Shown here piece after piece: positions 49,301 through 60,430 of a DNA stretch of 64,000 nucleotides. Location: positions 23,820,307-23,884,306 of the forward strand of contig CM018035.1 in NCBI GenBank assembly GCA_008638375.1, given 5' to 3'. Both the position numbers and the translations under genes were made by a program. Below the pieces are notes generated by a model. The model worked only from the letters and a program-made list of their open reading frames with translations, was not told where the DNA came from and searched no databases. Origin of the DNA: Nyssa sinensis. Its lineage: Eukaryota > Streptophyta > Magnoliopsida > Cornales > Nyssaceae. The first letter of the stretch is position 1. The number at the start of each line of letters is the position of its first letter.

Positions 49301-52300
49301 TGTATATCATGAATTCATAGTGAGCACCTACTGTAGTTGTACCTGCCAAATTCATTAAAAAAGCTTAATCGCGTGTCCTCACCCAAATGCTTGTTTGGTT
49401 CTACCAGTCTTGGGAAAAAGCAATTCAAAACCAGGTAGTTGTGATCCATAGGGTAATATAAAAAATAGTAAAGCAGTAAATTTTACTGTTTTTCAAAATA
49501 GTGCAATTTCACTGTTTTAGAGTTGGTGAATTTTTCTTGTGTCAAGTTTATTGGCTTGACACAATAAACTCTGAATTTATATTCTTTGATTAATCTCTCT
49601 CTTGGTCACCTTTTTTCGTTTTTCTATTTTTTGGTGTGTCAATGATTAAATCCATGAAATTTCACTGTTTCACTGGGATGAAATTTCACTGCTTTACTAG
49701 GATGAAATTTCACTGCTTTATACAGATTTTATTTTTTTTTTGAAATTTTCATATGCAAAATGGTTAAAATGCTTGGTAAATGATTATTTGAGAAAGAGAG
49801 AAAAAGAAGAGAAAGGAGGAAAAAAACTAAGAGTAATACTCTAGTTGGGTAGATCTATTCAATCTACACTCTTGTCATCTATACAATATAAAAAAACATA
49901 TATAAATTACAATATTGCCCTCACACAAATAAGGAGAAAAATAAGAACTCTAACACTCCCCCTCAAGCTAGAGCAAAGAGATCAAATAAGCCCAACTTGG
50001 AACATAAACACTTGAAAGTAGACCGAGCCAACGACTTCGTAAAATATCACCCAATTGATCTCCAAATTGGATATAAGGAGTACCAATCTGCTTCTTTATA
50101 AGAAAATCCTGAATAAATAACAATCCACTTCGATGTGTTCAGCACGCTCATGAAACACTAGATTACTAGCAATAAAAATAGTAGCCTGGTTGTCACAATA
50201 CATTGGCATAGGAGATGGCACATCAATACCCATATCATGAAGTAAAGATCGAACCCACAACATCTCACACGCAGTATAAGCCATAGCGCGATACTCAACC
50301 TCAGCACTAGAACGAGCTACCACATTTTTGTTTCTTACTGCACCAAGTAACTAAATTATTAACAACAAATATGCAATACCAAGAAGTAAAGCATCTATCA
50401 CTGCGATCTCTTGCCCAATCAACATCAGAAAACCCAACAATTGACAACAATGATGATGATAAAGATGGCTTATATAACAATCCTCTGCCTGGTGCTGGTG
50501 CTCCTTTGAGCTAACAAAGAATACGACAAATAGCCTCCCAGTGAGGCTTACGAAGAGCATGCATAAATTGACTAACTACACCAACAGCATAAGTGATATC
50601 CGAGTGTGTCACAATGGGATAAATCAACTTACCAACCAACCTCTGATAACGTCCTGTATCCTCAAACACCTCTCCATTTTCAACATCTAACTTCACAGTG
50701 GAATCCATCGGAGTATCAATTGGACGAGCACCAAGTGTACCAATTTCAGAGAGTAAGTCCAAGACATACTTCTACTGACACAAACTAATACCTTTCTTGG
50801 ATCTAGCAACCTTAATTCCCAAAAATAGCGAAGGAGACCCAAGTCTTTGATGTGAAATTGCTTACTCAAATAAATTTTTAAGTCGGCAATACCTGCAGAG
50901 TCACTACCACTAATAATAATGTCATCCACATAACTATCAGAATAATAACATCTGAAGAAGAATGACATGTAAACACAAAATGATCGGAAGTAGATTGCTG
51001 AAAACCATATTGAAGGACAACAATACTAAACTTATCAAATTATGCGCACGAAGACTGTCACCAATCCTTCATTTCCAGGAACAACATACCCTGGTGGTTG
51101 AGCCATATAAACTTCCTCATGTAACTCTTCATGTAAAAAAGCATTTTTTGTATCTAACTGATATAAAGGCCAATCAAAACTCACCGCAACTGAAATAAGA
51201 ACTCTAACAGAGTTAAGACACGCAACTGGGGAGAAAGTCTCACAGTAATCTACACCATAGGTCTGAGTATAGCCTTTGGCAACCAATCGAGCATTCAAGC
51301 GATCAACAAAACCATTAGGGTGATACTTCATAGTTACCCAATGACAACTAGCTCATTGCTTACCAAAGGGAAGAGCAGTGAGTTTCCAAGTTTGATTCTT
51401 ATGTAAAGCAGTCATCGCCTCATCCATAACCAGTTTCCATCCTGGAGATGTCAAGGCCTGTTGCAAGGAGCTAGGAACGGAAACTAAAGACAAGGATGAA
51501 AGAAAAGAGCAAAAAAAGAGGAAAGGCGATGAAAAGGGACAAAATTAGAAATAGAATGTTGAGTACAACTATGAGAACCTTTCTGCAATGTATTAAGGCA
51601 AAACTGGCGATGAAGGAACAATTGATGGTGCAGGAGGTAGAACCGCAGTACAAGTTGATGTTGGTTGATGAGCAAAAGCCCATGATACAACCTGTCGCTC
51701 TTTAGAATGTTGGTAAACTTGTAGGAGGTAGTAGTCACAGAAGGAGAAATTGATGCAGACTCAGAAAGTGTAGGCAAAGGAACCTCCCCTTGACGAGAAG
51801 AGACCAAATCAAAATTAAGGGTACGTCCAGATGCAGAAAAGAAAGAGGATGACTCAAGAACGGTAACATTGGCACTAGTATAATAACGGTGAGCAACAGG
51901 TTCATAACAACAATAACCTTTCCGAGTACGAGAATATCCTAAAAAAACACATTTAACGGAGCGGGAAGATAGCTTATCGCAACCTGGACCAAGATGATGA
52001 ACATAAGCAAGACAACCAAAAACGCGAAGAGTGAGAGCAAATGGCAGAACACTCGAATAAAGGAGAGAGAAGGGAGACATGTTTTCCAGAACCGTGGAAG
52101 GCATTCGATTAACAAGGTAGGTAGCAATAAGAACTACATCAGCCCAATATGATTTAGGCACATGCATGTTAAACATCAATCCATGAGCAACATCTAATAA
52201 ATGACAGTGTTTTCGCTCTGCAATGCCATTTTGTTGTGAAGTATGTGGACAAGTGGTTTGATAAACAATACCACGGTCAATACAAAAAAACATCCATAAA

Positions 52301-55300
52301 AGATTGAGTATATTCAAGAGCATTGTCAGAACGAAGAATTTTGATACGTTTAACAAATTGTCCTAATATTCCATTATAAAATGTAACAAAAATTTTGGGT
52401 AACTCATATCAATCTTTTATAAGAAATAACCAAGTCATTCGTGAAAAATCATCCACAAAGATAACAAAAAATTGAAAACCATAAATACTTTTTATTCTTG
52501 CAGGAACCCAAATGTTTGAATGTACAATATTAAAAGGATTGGATTGACGACTCCCTAACTATGAGGAAAAGAACTACGGTGATGTTTGCCTAACTAGCAA
52601 GCCTCACATTCCAAAACAGAAATAGGACTCAAATTTGGAATCGCTTGATGTAACTTCTGCAATGATGGATGTCCTAAACGAAAATGCCACTAGAGGGTAG
52701 AACGGTAGCACTCAAAGCAGAAGCAGAATATCCAAAATCTAAATAGTAAAGACCATTGCACTCATGCCCCAAACCAATAACCTTCTTCATCATGAGGTCC
52801 TGAAAAACACAAGAAAACGGAAAGAATGTTACCGAACATTGTAAATATTTGGTTAACTAACTGACAGATAACAAATTAAAAGGAAAATGAGGCAAAAACA
52901 AACTAGAAGACAAATTCATACACTTGTTAGGTTGCAGATCACCGGTACCAAGAACTAGTCAAAAAGAACCATCAGCTAACACAATACGTGATTTAGAATA
53001 ATGGAAGTTAGAGAAGAGAAAGGAATTACGAGACATGTGAGCACTAGTTCCAGAATCTATAATCCAAGGAACAAAAATCCTATCAACTATATACACGAAA
53101 TTACCTATGTTGGCCAAAGTAGCAATAGAAGTAGACAGGTTGGGAGAGAGAGAAGATAAGTGTTGGATGAGCTGATTAAGTTGAGAAGAAATGTCTCCAT
53201 GAGAACCAGAAGTAAAACGAACATGAATATCAGCAGAGGTCGGTGGCAGTGTAGCATTAGAGTTAGTAGTATCATCAGAAATGTGATGAGCATGAGCTGG
53301 CTTGCCCTATCCCAACAATAATCTTCAGTACGACCGATACCACCACAATAGGTATACTTCCACTCAGAACAATTTCCACGGCTCATCCAACCACCACGAC
53401 TTGTACCTTGACTACCACGACCACCACCTTGGGTGGAACGATGTCCACCACCACGAAAACCACCACGGTTGCCATCACTAGAGACTAAAGCTGAGGACTC
53501 CATTGACATGGAAGAAGTTCCAAAAGTAAGGGAGGCATGTTGAAGACGTGAATAAGCATTGGCAAAAGTGGGAAGTTTTTCACTAGCCAAAATCTGGTCT
53601 TTAAACACACTATACTCTGATTTAAGGCTAGACAAAAAAAGAGCAACCTGAAACTTGTCACGCTGACAACGTTAAACCTCCAAGCCAATACTCAGAGGTT
53701 GATAGAGCATAAGCTCTTCCTATAAATCCTTTACGGTATCATAATGTTCTACAAGTGTCTTATCACCTTATTTAGTATTAAAAATACGCTCATAAAGTTC
53801 ATAAACTCGAGAGACATTATTCTCCTGTGAGTACATTTCTTCAAGTGAGAGCCATATCTTCTTGGCAGTGTCAAGGAGCTGAATAGTCGAGACCACATAA
53901 GCCTCCATACTAAGCCAAAACCAAGTCATAACTAATGAATTCTCACTCCACCAATCTTCATAAGTTTTGGACTCTGGAGGCGGTGGATTCTCAATAAGAT
54001 ACTTGACTTTCTTCTTTGCAATTAAGAAAAATTTAATAGCATGAGACCAAGAATGGTAGTTATGACCATTCAATTTTATAGAAGTAATGGGTCGCATTTG
54101 ATCATCCACAGAGTGGGATTTGACATCATCTGAAGATGCCATAGGGACAAAGCAGGACAACCTCAAGAAACAATGGAGCAGAAGAATATTTTCAACAACT
54201 CAGAATGTAGAATTCCCAACCAAACAGTCCACAGAACACCCAAACACACCAATTGACTCCTGTATTGCTTCACTATGAAGCCATGTTGAACAACCACCAA
54301 CAAAAAACACACAAAAGGAATTAATCCAGCACTTTACTAACTACCAACACTCAATACAATCAACACCCATCATCAAAGGCAAATAAAAATCACCCAGCTG
54401 ACCATTAGCGAACAAAAAATAAGTACCAAACTCGATTAACACCTCATGAACTAAGCAAAGACAACCACAAAGGGCCTAGTCGCACCTCTAGGCAGTGAAT
54501 CGAAGCAGCAAACTGCCTCAAAAATGGCCAAAATTCAGATCGTGAAAAAAACAGTGTATTCAGGAAAAAAGATCCGAAAATAGAAAACACTCACTATGTC
54601 TTCAGAAAAATTGGAAAAAATATCTACGATGATTAGAAGGAAAAAAACAAGCTGATCGGTATGTTCCGGTCGCTAGAAGAAAAAAATGACATCATGCTTA
54701 CGTCAGCATGACATCATTGCGCTGATGCTGATGTCAGCACTAGTATTGGCCTCTATTTACTCCAAAATGTTCTTGATGATATTTACCCACTAATCTTGCT
54801 TGATACCAAGTTAACATAGTTGGTATTTGAATATTTAGGGTTTGAGAAAGAAAGGAAAAGAAGAGAGGAGGAAAAAACCTAAGAGCGATACTCTAGTCGT
54901 GTAGTATCTATCCCATATACACTCTTGTCATTTATAGAGTGTAAAAAAAGATATATAGATTACAATATTACCCTCACACAAATAAAGAGAAAAATAATAA
55001 ATAGAAAAATAAGAACTCTTAACAAATATGAATCTTGTTTGATAGATCTCAATTTTTAGAGTTCAAATATATAAATTTTATTAAAAATAGATTTATAATT
55101 TGTAAGTTATTGAATTTTAAAATTTGAAAAGAACATTTCTTTATTTTATGGAAGACAGTTATGGGCAACAATTAGAGAGAAACACTGAATATGAATAGAA
55201 GGATGTTTTAGCCACAAAAAATTGAGGGACGTTTGGGGTTAAAAAGAATGGACTTGGACCCATCCTAATTAACAAAATATTTGTGGACCTTTGGCCGAAA

Positions 55301-56288
55301 AGTCCTTTTTTATGTTACATATTTGTAACGCATAGAGATCTTTCCTTAAACAAGAATGTCAAGAAATAAGGAAATAAGGAAATTAAGTATTTTGAAAAGA
55401 TGAGAATGAAGAGTGAACACATAAAAGAAGCTGAAGAAGAAAGAGGAAGTGAAAAATTGTTGGCATTTGATGATGATGATGATATTGATGCCATTGAAAT
55501 TGAATATTACAATAAAAATTGGATGGATTATAAAAATGAATAATTTTAGATTTTGTCTATAAATTTTAATATTGATAAACTATGTTGGAAACTTTGATTA
55601 TTAAAATTTAGTTTGAAACTCGTAATATTTATAAATCTTGATTCTTGTATTTTATAGAATTTAAATTGACTTTTTTGTATAAGTGAGTTGAAATGTTATT
55701 CTTATTATTTTTTTATAAGTAAGAGATAATATTTATTCTTATTATTTTATAAATTGCATATATATATATATATATAATTATATATAACACGATGCAATAT
55801 ATTTGAAAAACGAAACAACTATGCTTGGTACCACTTTGATTTTTAATTGTTAGATAAATAATAATAACTCATATATCTAATTTGTATGACATGTGAATTG
55901 CAATGTTATTTATATCATTTTAAACTATATATATATATATATATATATTTATAAATGTATTTTTTAAAAAAATTACACTTCTTTTTTTTTTTTTGTATTG
56001 GCAAAAACGTTACAAGTATATTACGATACATGTAACAATACACAATATGATCTGCATTTTTTTTTAAAATGATACACCTTCCTATACACATTTCAATAAC
56101 AATGATTAAGATATTATACACAACATAAGCTAAAATTCAAGATAGTAATAAAGGCCTCACCCCTTAAGAACTTCAGTTGCTGCTGCATGCATATTAGAAA
56201 TCAAGTTGGTCATGCCATGATCAGAAAGAAAATCGGCGCTTGCCAGAAACTGTTGCTGGTCATTCCTGCCAATTAGATCAGCTTCATC
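46099..56288 (-). CDS. PEX3: Peroxisome biogenesis protein 3 (peroxin 3), 3' half of gene, three exons
   Basis: PEX3 is an integral peroxisomal membrane protein that docks PEX19 with its membrane-protein cargo. Three minus-strand exons, 56161-56288, 47309-47536 and 46099-46351, have AG/GT borders and compatible phases (0-2, 2-2, 2-stop). Their total of 609 nt gives 202 residues plus stop. Hallmarks in order: [96 protein letters not shown] and [13 protein letters not shown] at the C terminus. Plant PEX3 proteins are about 370 residues, so the N-terminal anchor and first half are missing; no exon for them is visible up to 64000. No stops or frameshifts break the visible exons, so the gene looks functional. 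The 8.6-kb intron holds two retrotransposons. Confidence 0.92.
46517..46653 (-). mobile_element. Au-like tRNA-derived SINE in the last PEX3 intron
   Basis: This 137-bp insertion is flanked by a perfect 14-bp target duplication ATCCAATTAAACTT (46503-46516 and 46654-46667). On the minus strand it shows a polymerase III B box GGTTTGAGTCTTGG, then CAGCCTCTGCAAAATGCGGG, then TAAGGCTGCTCACC, and ends GGAGCCTTGTGTGTTGGCC. This matches the layout of the plant Au SINE family (GGTTCGAGTCTCGG, CAGCCTCTxTGCAAAAA, TAAGGCTGCGTAC, GGAGCCTxGTGCACTGGG). It is degenerate, has no protein and was mobilised in trans. Confidence 0.85.
47309..47536 (-). CDS. PEX3: PEX3 penultimate exon
   Basis: This exon is 228 nt. 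The acceptor is ATATGCAG/AAAGCAG and the donor TCAAG/GTACTG. It completes the Gly codon, then reads [15 protein letters not shown] onward; the final AG joins T of the last exon to make Ser. Confidence 0.93.
47537..48170 (-). other. PEX3 intron, unique part
   Basis: Intronic sequence between the penultimate exon and the miniature LTR element. No further feature is recognised. Confidence 0.6.
48171..48244 (+). repeat. 5' LTR of the miniature element
   Basis: This 74-bp LTR has short inverted ends TGTT...AACA. Confidence 0.85.
48404..48477 (+). repeat. 3' LTR of the miniature element
   Basis: This is a 74-bp copy of the 5' LTR that diverges mainly in the last 15 bases. Confidence 0.8.
48478..49653. 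other. PEX3 intron between the two retroelements
   Basis: No gene is recognised. 48690-49330 looks like an unclassified repeat (a phrase resembling many plant elements, GGGTTAATTTGTCAATT on the minus strand, near 48830). A frame at 48926-49312 has no known domain. Confidence 0.4.
49654..49725. repeat. Three-copy 24-bp tandem repeat
   Basis: ATGAAATTTCACTG followed by (C/T)TT(C/T)ACT(G/A)GG-like tails, three times in a row, just before the copia insertion. Confidence 0.85.
49761..49955 (-). repeat. 3' LTR of copia element 2
   Basis: This LTR of about 195 bp ends ACTCTAACA on the plus strand and is followed by CTCCCCCTCAAG, the complement of the polypurine tract. Confidence 0.88.
50096..50323 (-). 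pseudogene. Copia 2 RNase H domain
   Basis: The frame reads [20 protein letters not shown], then [20 protein letters not shown], then [17 protein letters not shown]. These are the ordered motifs of copia RNase H. The upstream half (TGYVFF and CDADW region) is degraded near 50330-50510. Confidence 0.9.
50511..51331 (-). pseudogene. Copia 2 reverse transcriptase, frameshifted
   Basis: The first frame (51331-51035) has [20 protein letters not shown], then TFSPVA, then [21 protein letters not shown] later frame (50968-50693) has the catalytic YVDDIIISG box at 50918-50932 and [15 protein letters not shown] third (50762-50511) covers TPMD and [11 protein letters not shown]. Parts of the middle are lost to shifts near 51000. 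The catalytic aspartates persist, but the domain is not continuous. Confidence 0.92.
51484..52356 (-). pseudogene. Copia 2 integrase core end and C-terminal region
   Basis: The frame has [19 protein letters not shown] with the catalytic glutamate kept, [30 protein letters not shown], and [18 protein letters not shown], the copia integrase C-terminal signature. The start of the core, with the two catalytic aspartates, lies in broken frames at about 52350-52500. A Ser/His-rich tail follows as a linker. Confidence 0.9.
52360..53100 (-). pseudogene. Copia 2 protease and integrase N-terminal region
   Basis: [18 protein letters not shown] lies near 53020-53070, with the D-S-G catalytic triplet at 53049-53057. 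Downstream broken frames keep FNLLSVS-like and [11 protein letters not shown] pieces and an integrase zinc-module remnant near 52600-52700. Stops are frequent. Confidence 0.8.
53105..54166 (-). pseudogene. Copia 2 gag with degenerate zinc knuckle
   Basis: The frame from 54166 shows [20 protein letters not shown] and [20 protein letters not shown], the standard copia gag core. After a stop, [19 protein letters not shown] and a Gly/Arg-rich stretch lead to a knuckle remnant [16 protein letters not shown]. Its first Cys is Tyr and its His is Arg compared with CX2CX4HX4C, so metal binding should be lost. The likely start is the internal Met in MASSDDVKS (54140). Confidence 0.9.
54799..54809 (-). 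other. Primer-binding site of copia element 2
   Basis: The minus strand reads TTGGTATCAAG next to the 5' LTR, a tRNA-Met-type site. Confidence 0.8.
54810..55024 (-). repeat. 5' LTR of copia element 2
   Basis: This LTR of about 215 bp aligns with the left LTR through ACACTCTTGTCAT and the TACCCTCACACAAATAA-type block, and ends CTCTTAACA. Confidence 0.88.
55025..56160. other. PEX3 intron, right of copia 2
   Basis: AT-rich with (TA)n runs at 55760-55780 and 55926-55948. A 47-codon open frame, 55400-55543 plus strand, has an acidic [14 protein letters not shown] stretch; origin unknown. Confidence 0.5.
56161..56288 (-). CDS. PEX3: PEX3 internal exon (first visible)
   Basis: This exon is 128 nt. 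The acceptor ...TTCACAG precedes GATGAAGC and the donor is AAGGG/GTGAGG. It encodes 42 residues plus two bases of a Gly codon completed in the next exon. Confidence 0.92.
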
Positions 56289-57473
56289 CTGTGAACAAGA
56301 ATACAAATGGATTACTTTCAGACAAGTGAAAAAAAATCTACTTATCAAAAATAAGACAAGTGACAAAATATCAGGGCTAACAGAGAGAACATGATAAAGA
56401 TGTGATGGATGAACAGTATGAGATCAATGGCAATACTCAAACCTATAGCCCCACCCCTCCCTTCTAAATACCATGCTAGCACTTAACTCAAGGGAAATAA
56501 CTGATGCTTTTACTTTATTGTTTCTAAAAGTATCTCATGCCATGAAGCACATCTCATCAAATCTTGTCATAATCAAGTTTGGGTGCACCTGCATATTCAC
56601 TTCTCGCTGACTACAATGTCAGGACAGCCACTAACTATTTCCAAAGTAATTGGCATCAACAGGTTTGCATAAACCATATTATCAAATTAACCCAATTAAC
56701 TATCCCATTAGTCTCCAACTCTCGAAGTCCAAGGTCCTAAGATTGGCCCATAATCTAAATTGTAGAGAAATTTGAGTCCACAAGCTGAGACTAGAATATT
56801 ATTCATTCAAAACTGATCAGGGCCCAGACTACTAATCAATAGGTATATTCATTTCACACTATCAAATACTTGGTTCTCTACTATGGTACTAGTCAACTTT
56901 AAATTCAAATATAAGGTACCTTAAAATGCACAATGGATGCATATGCAATCCATCTAACTTCATGCCGTAAACATTATGAGGTAAATGATATCAGGTCCAG
57001 ACTTTGAAACACATACATATAGGGTCTAGGCTGGGTAGGCTAGCCTGAACTAATTACAATACTTGAGGATTATGAGTGAAAATCTTCTTATTCTAAAATT
57101 CTCTATTATGTAATTACCAAAGACATGAAAACGTGGCCATAATATTATGATAAACCTCACGTTTTTAAACTCCACATAGAATTATCTTACAATCATGAAT
57201 TTACTATATCATTTTTCTATCAGTACTTCCTCACAATGTAAAGCCCAAAAGAAAATTATTTAAATATTATGTGATGTTATTTTTGAGGAATTGATAATAT
57301 GTCAATTCTTCTACATCACTTCAAAAAGTACAAACAATTGGATTCTTCTAGAAGCGGTAAATAAAGGTTGACACTAATTGTTACTCTACATGGAAACAAA
57401 ATTTTACATTGAAAGACTAATTTATATAATGTCCAGTATCTACGAAATACTCTAAACAATTACTAGGTTGTCC
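56289..57473. other. Sequence upstream of the first visible PEX3 exon
   Basis: No exon is recognisable. It is presumed intron of PEX3. Confidence 0.5.
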
Positions 57474-57481
57474 AGTGCAAT

Positions 57482-58729
57482 TAGGGGTGGCAATTCGTGT
57501 TCCCGTGTCGTGCTCAGGTCGTGTCAGGACACATATTTTGAAAATAGTGTCGACCCGAACACGACCTGATTAAATAATCATGTCAACTTCTCCGATCCGA
57601 GCACGACTCGTTTATTAAACAAGTTAACACAACACGACTCGACTAACCCGTTTAATAAATAGGTCATGTCAAATCGAATGGCCCGACAAGACAAGAATAA
57701 CCTGTTTGATACGAATAACCTGTTTGACACGAATAACCTATTTGACACGAATGACCTATTTGAATAAATTATATATTATTCTCATTCAAATCATAATATA
57801 TAGCTCAATCAAGTCATTCTTATTCAAATTATAATTTAAATAATAAACGAAAACATTCACCATTTATTAACATGCGTTGTTCAAATTAAAATAAAATTTT
57901 CAAGCAAATGATGTTTCATCTGGGTTCAAATGCCAAATATATTTACAAGACCAAATTAAATATAGATACAAAACAATTCTTCCAAAAATATATTTAAAAA
58001 AAAAACCTTCAAAAAAGATTTTAAAAAAAAATGTTAGTTAATTTATGTTTATTACCAAAAAGAATTTTAAAGATAATTAATATAGTCTAGTTTAACAACA
58101 TTATTTTAGGGGGAGAAGAAAATAGAGAAAAAAGAGTAATATATGATTTATTTAAGTTTAATAATATTATTTTAGAATATTTATAGGGATTACAAGACTA
58201 TTATACTTAATCAATATAGTCTAGTTTATTAAATCATTAATTATTTTATTAGAATTTGTCTTGTAATCTATATGATCTCACTACATTTGTTATTAAAATG
58301 ATGCAGATGAATTCAAGTAAAAAGTTTTTTTTAATTATTATATCTTTATTATTTTTATATTAATACTAATATATTTATATTCATGGTTAAAGCTAACAAT
58401 TATATTACTTAATAATTAATATATTTTTAAAATCATTTTATAATATTACTACTAAATAGAATAAAACATGTTTATAATCGTGTTAATCAGGTCAATTTCG
58501 TGTTAATAGGTCAGTTTCAGGTTAGTAGGTTAAACGTGTCATTTCCAGGTCACGAGTCATGAGACACGTTTAATAATCAAGTCAATTTCGGGTCAACCGA
58601 GTCAACCCGGACATGACACGAATAGTAATCGTGCCTGACCCGAACACGATTAAGCCCAACCCGAAACCTACTAAGTTCGAGTCATTTTCGAGTTTTGTTT
58701 ACTGGTCGTGTCTAATATTGTCAGCCCTA
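57482..58729. mobile_element. Non-autonomous hAT-type DNA transposon, 1248 bp
   Basis: A perfect 8-bp target duplication AGTGCAAT flanks the element (57474-57481 and 58730-58737), the length typical of hAT elements. Terminal inverted repeats are TAGGGGTGGCAA at the left and TAGGGCTGACAA (reverse strand) at the right, ten of twelve matching. Both ends carry subterminal GTGTCxxGACC and CGTGTTxxGG-type repeats in opposite orientation (57500-57760 and 58480-58700). The AT-rich middle encodes no transposase. Confidence 0.85.
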
Positions 58730-58856
58730 AGTGCAATGTACTATAATTGCTAAGAAGATTCTAGTGAAATAAAAAATTTACAAAGGTGAAATTAGGTATT
58801 TGGAGGCTGGAGCATAAAGGCATAAGATCTTTTGTAGTCTTTTTTTGGTGTTTGTT

Positions 58857-58878
58857 GGGGGGGGGGGGGGGGGGGGGG
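58857..58878. repeat. 22-bp G homopolymer
   Basis: An uninterrupted run of G followed by ACGTAGCTCAAGTAGTAA, which resembles a polymerase III A box. Confidence 0.85.
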
Positions 58879-60430
58879 ACGTAGCTCAAGTAGTAATGCA
58901 TATAGACCTGTCAAAATAACATGGGATGGGATATGTGATGGAGATTACTTTCATAAAAATGACCGAGGTTAAAGTTGATTTATCTATGGATTACTATGCC
59001 TAGCCATGGAAGCCACCTAATGGGAGCTTTATTAGCCTCAGGCTTTAAATGAAGTGAGCATAAAGTTCTTTCCCTTTTTTCTTTTGTACTTCCCAAAAAA
59101 CAGGGGTATCATTTGTAATTTTGATAGTTATAGGAGGTACTATTATAATTTTGGTTTTCTTAAAATAAAAGGTTACCTACTTAGTCGTAAGGTAACCTCC
59201 TTATTTATGTCACCATCTTATTATCTTCACCTAGTTCTTACCTACTAATCACCTAGTAGGTCACCTTGTTCTATGGACCTCCTTTTGGTAGGCTATATGG
59301 AAGTTTAGTGACTTCCCATTTCTAGCAATACATTGAAGAATTTTATATCCTCTTGCACCTTATAGTGAGACTCCATCTACCTTGTGAGATTCCACAACAG
59401 CTAGATCAAGAAGATTGATTCTTCTTTAATTAGTTGAGTTGCCTCAATCCCTCTCTTCTCTCTTAATTTTTATTTCAACAGATATGTAGTCCATTTCTTT
59501 CTCTTAAAACCATAATATTTCACTCCTAAATCAAACCCCCACCTTCCTTGCTCTTGTTTAGTAAAAGGCAGCCATATTCCTCAAACTTTTTTCAGAGCCA
59601 TCTGCATCCATGTGTGTCCAACATATTCAATGTCTGACACAACATTGGTAGATCACAATCCTAGTTCCATAGAATATATTTAGATCATGAATGGTTCAAA
59701 GTAGCTAAAGCAAACATATCTTATAATCAATTTTACGTAGAATTGTAGAAATCAATTTTACGCTACAAGGCGGAGAAAAGTCAACTAAGATTATTAAATT
59801 GAAGAGATCAAGAAATACCTCAACAATGGTTAATAAAAGACTTCACTGAAAATTATTCAATGAAGGTTTATCAACCATTTCATATTCAGGTATCTGGATC
59901 CAATCTTTACAAAAACTTCAAAATGGAAAAAAGAATTTCCTTATCAACAAGATTGGGAAAATTTCTCTAGACTAAAGGTAAAAAAATTGAATGCTCCAGC
60001 CATATTCCCATGTCCATTGATTTCTTTCTTCTTCTTTTTTTTTTGTTGGGGGGTGGTGGTTGGTAGCTCAGCGGGATTGTACAACCACCTAGAGACTTTA
60101 TCAGCTAAGCTAGTTGGTAAATTCCATGTCCTATGACCTCAAGTATTAGAAAAGCGTTAGATATAGACACAGATGCCAAGGTTAGGTGATTCACATTTCA
60201 AGGGAAGGTAGAAATGCAAAGGGGAGAAATAAATTGGTCGGTGACAATTGATGGCAAAAAATAAAAATAAAATAACCAAGAAACTTCATAAGAATATTGA
60301 CAAAAGAAAAAAAAAGGAGGGAGAAAATAAGAAAGGCTTGTAAATTTTCAAATACAACTGAATTGAATGACCATGCTTTTCCAAATTGTATATAAGTCAA
60401 AACTTCACTATATGGCTGGTTTGGTTATTG
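58879..60430. other. Non-coding stretch, presumed PEX3 intron
   Basis: No exon is seen. GGTAGCTCAGCGGGATTG near 60062 is a second tRNA-like A-box word after a G/T-rich run, but no B box or target duplication could be paired with it. Confidence 0.35.

Larger units (their letters stand above)
49761..55024 (-). mobile_element. Full-length but defective Ty1/copia retrotransposon 2, in a PEX3 intron
   Basis: LTRs at 49761-49955 and about 54810-55024 flank a 4.85-kb interior read on the minus strand, the same strand as PEX3. A primer site reading TTGGTATCAAG abuts the right LTR, and a polypurine tract (minus strand CTTGAGGGGGAG) abuts the left one. Gag, protease, integrase, reverse transcriptase and RNase H are present in copia order, broken by stops and shifts. 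It differs clearly from copia 1 in sequence. The LTRs are visibly diverged with indels, and the immediate flanks (CAAAA, AATAT) do not match, so it is an old insertion. It must be spliced out with the intron for PEX3 expression. Confidence 0.93.

Noticed and set aside
48926..49312. 128-codon plus-strand frame
   Set aside because: It has no domain, is antisense within a PEX3 intron, and ends in a Tyr/Ile low-complexity run.
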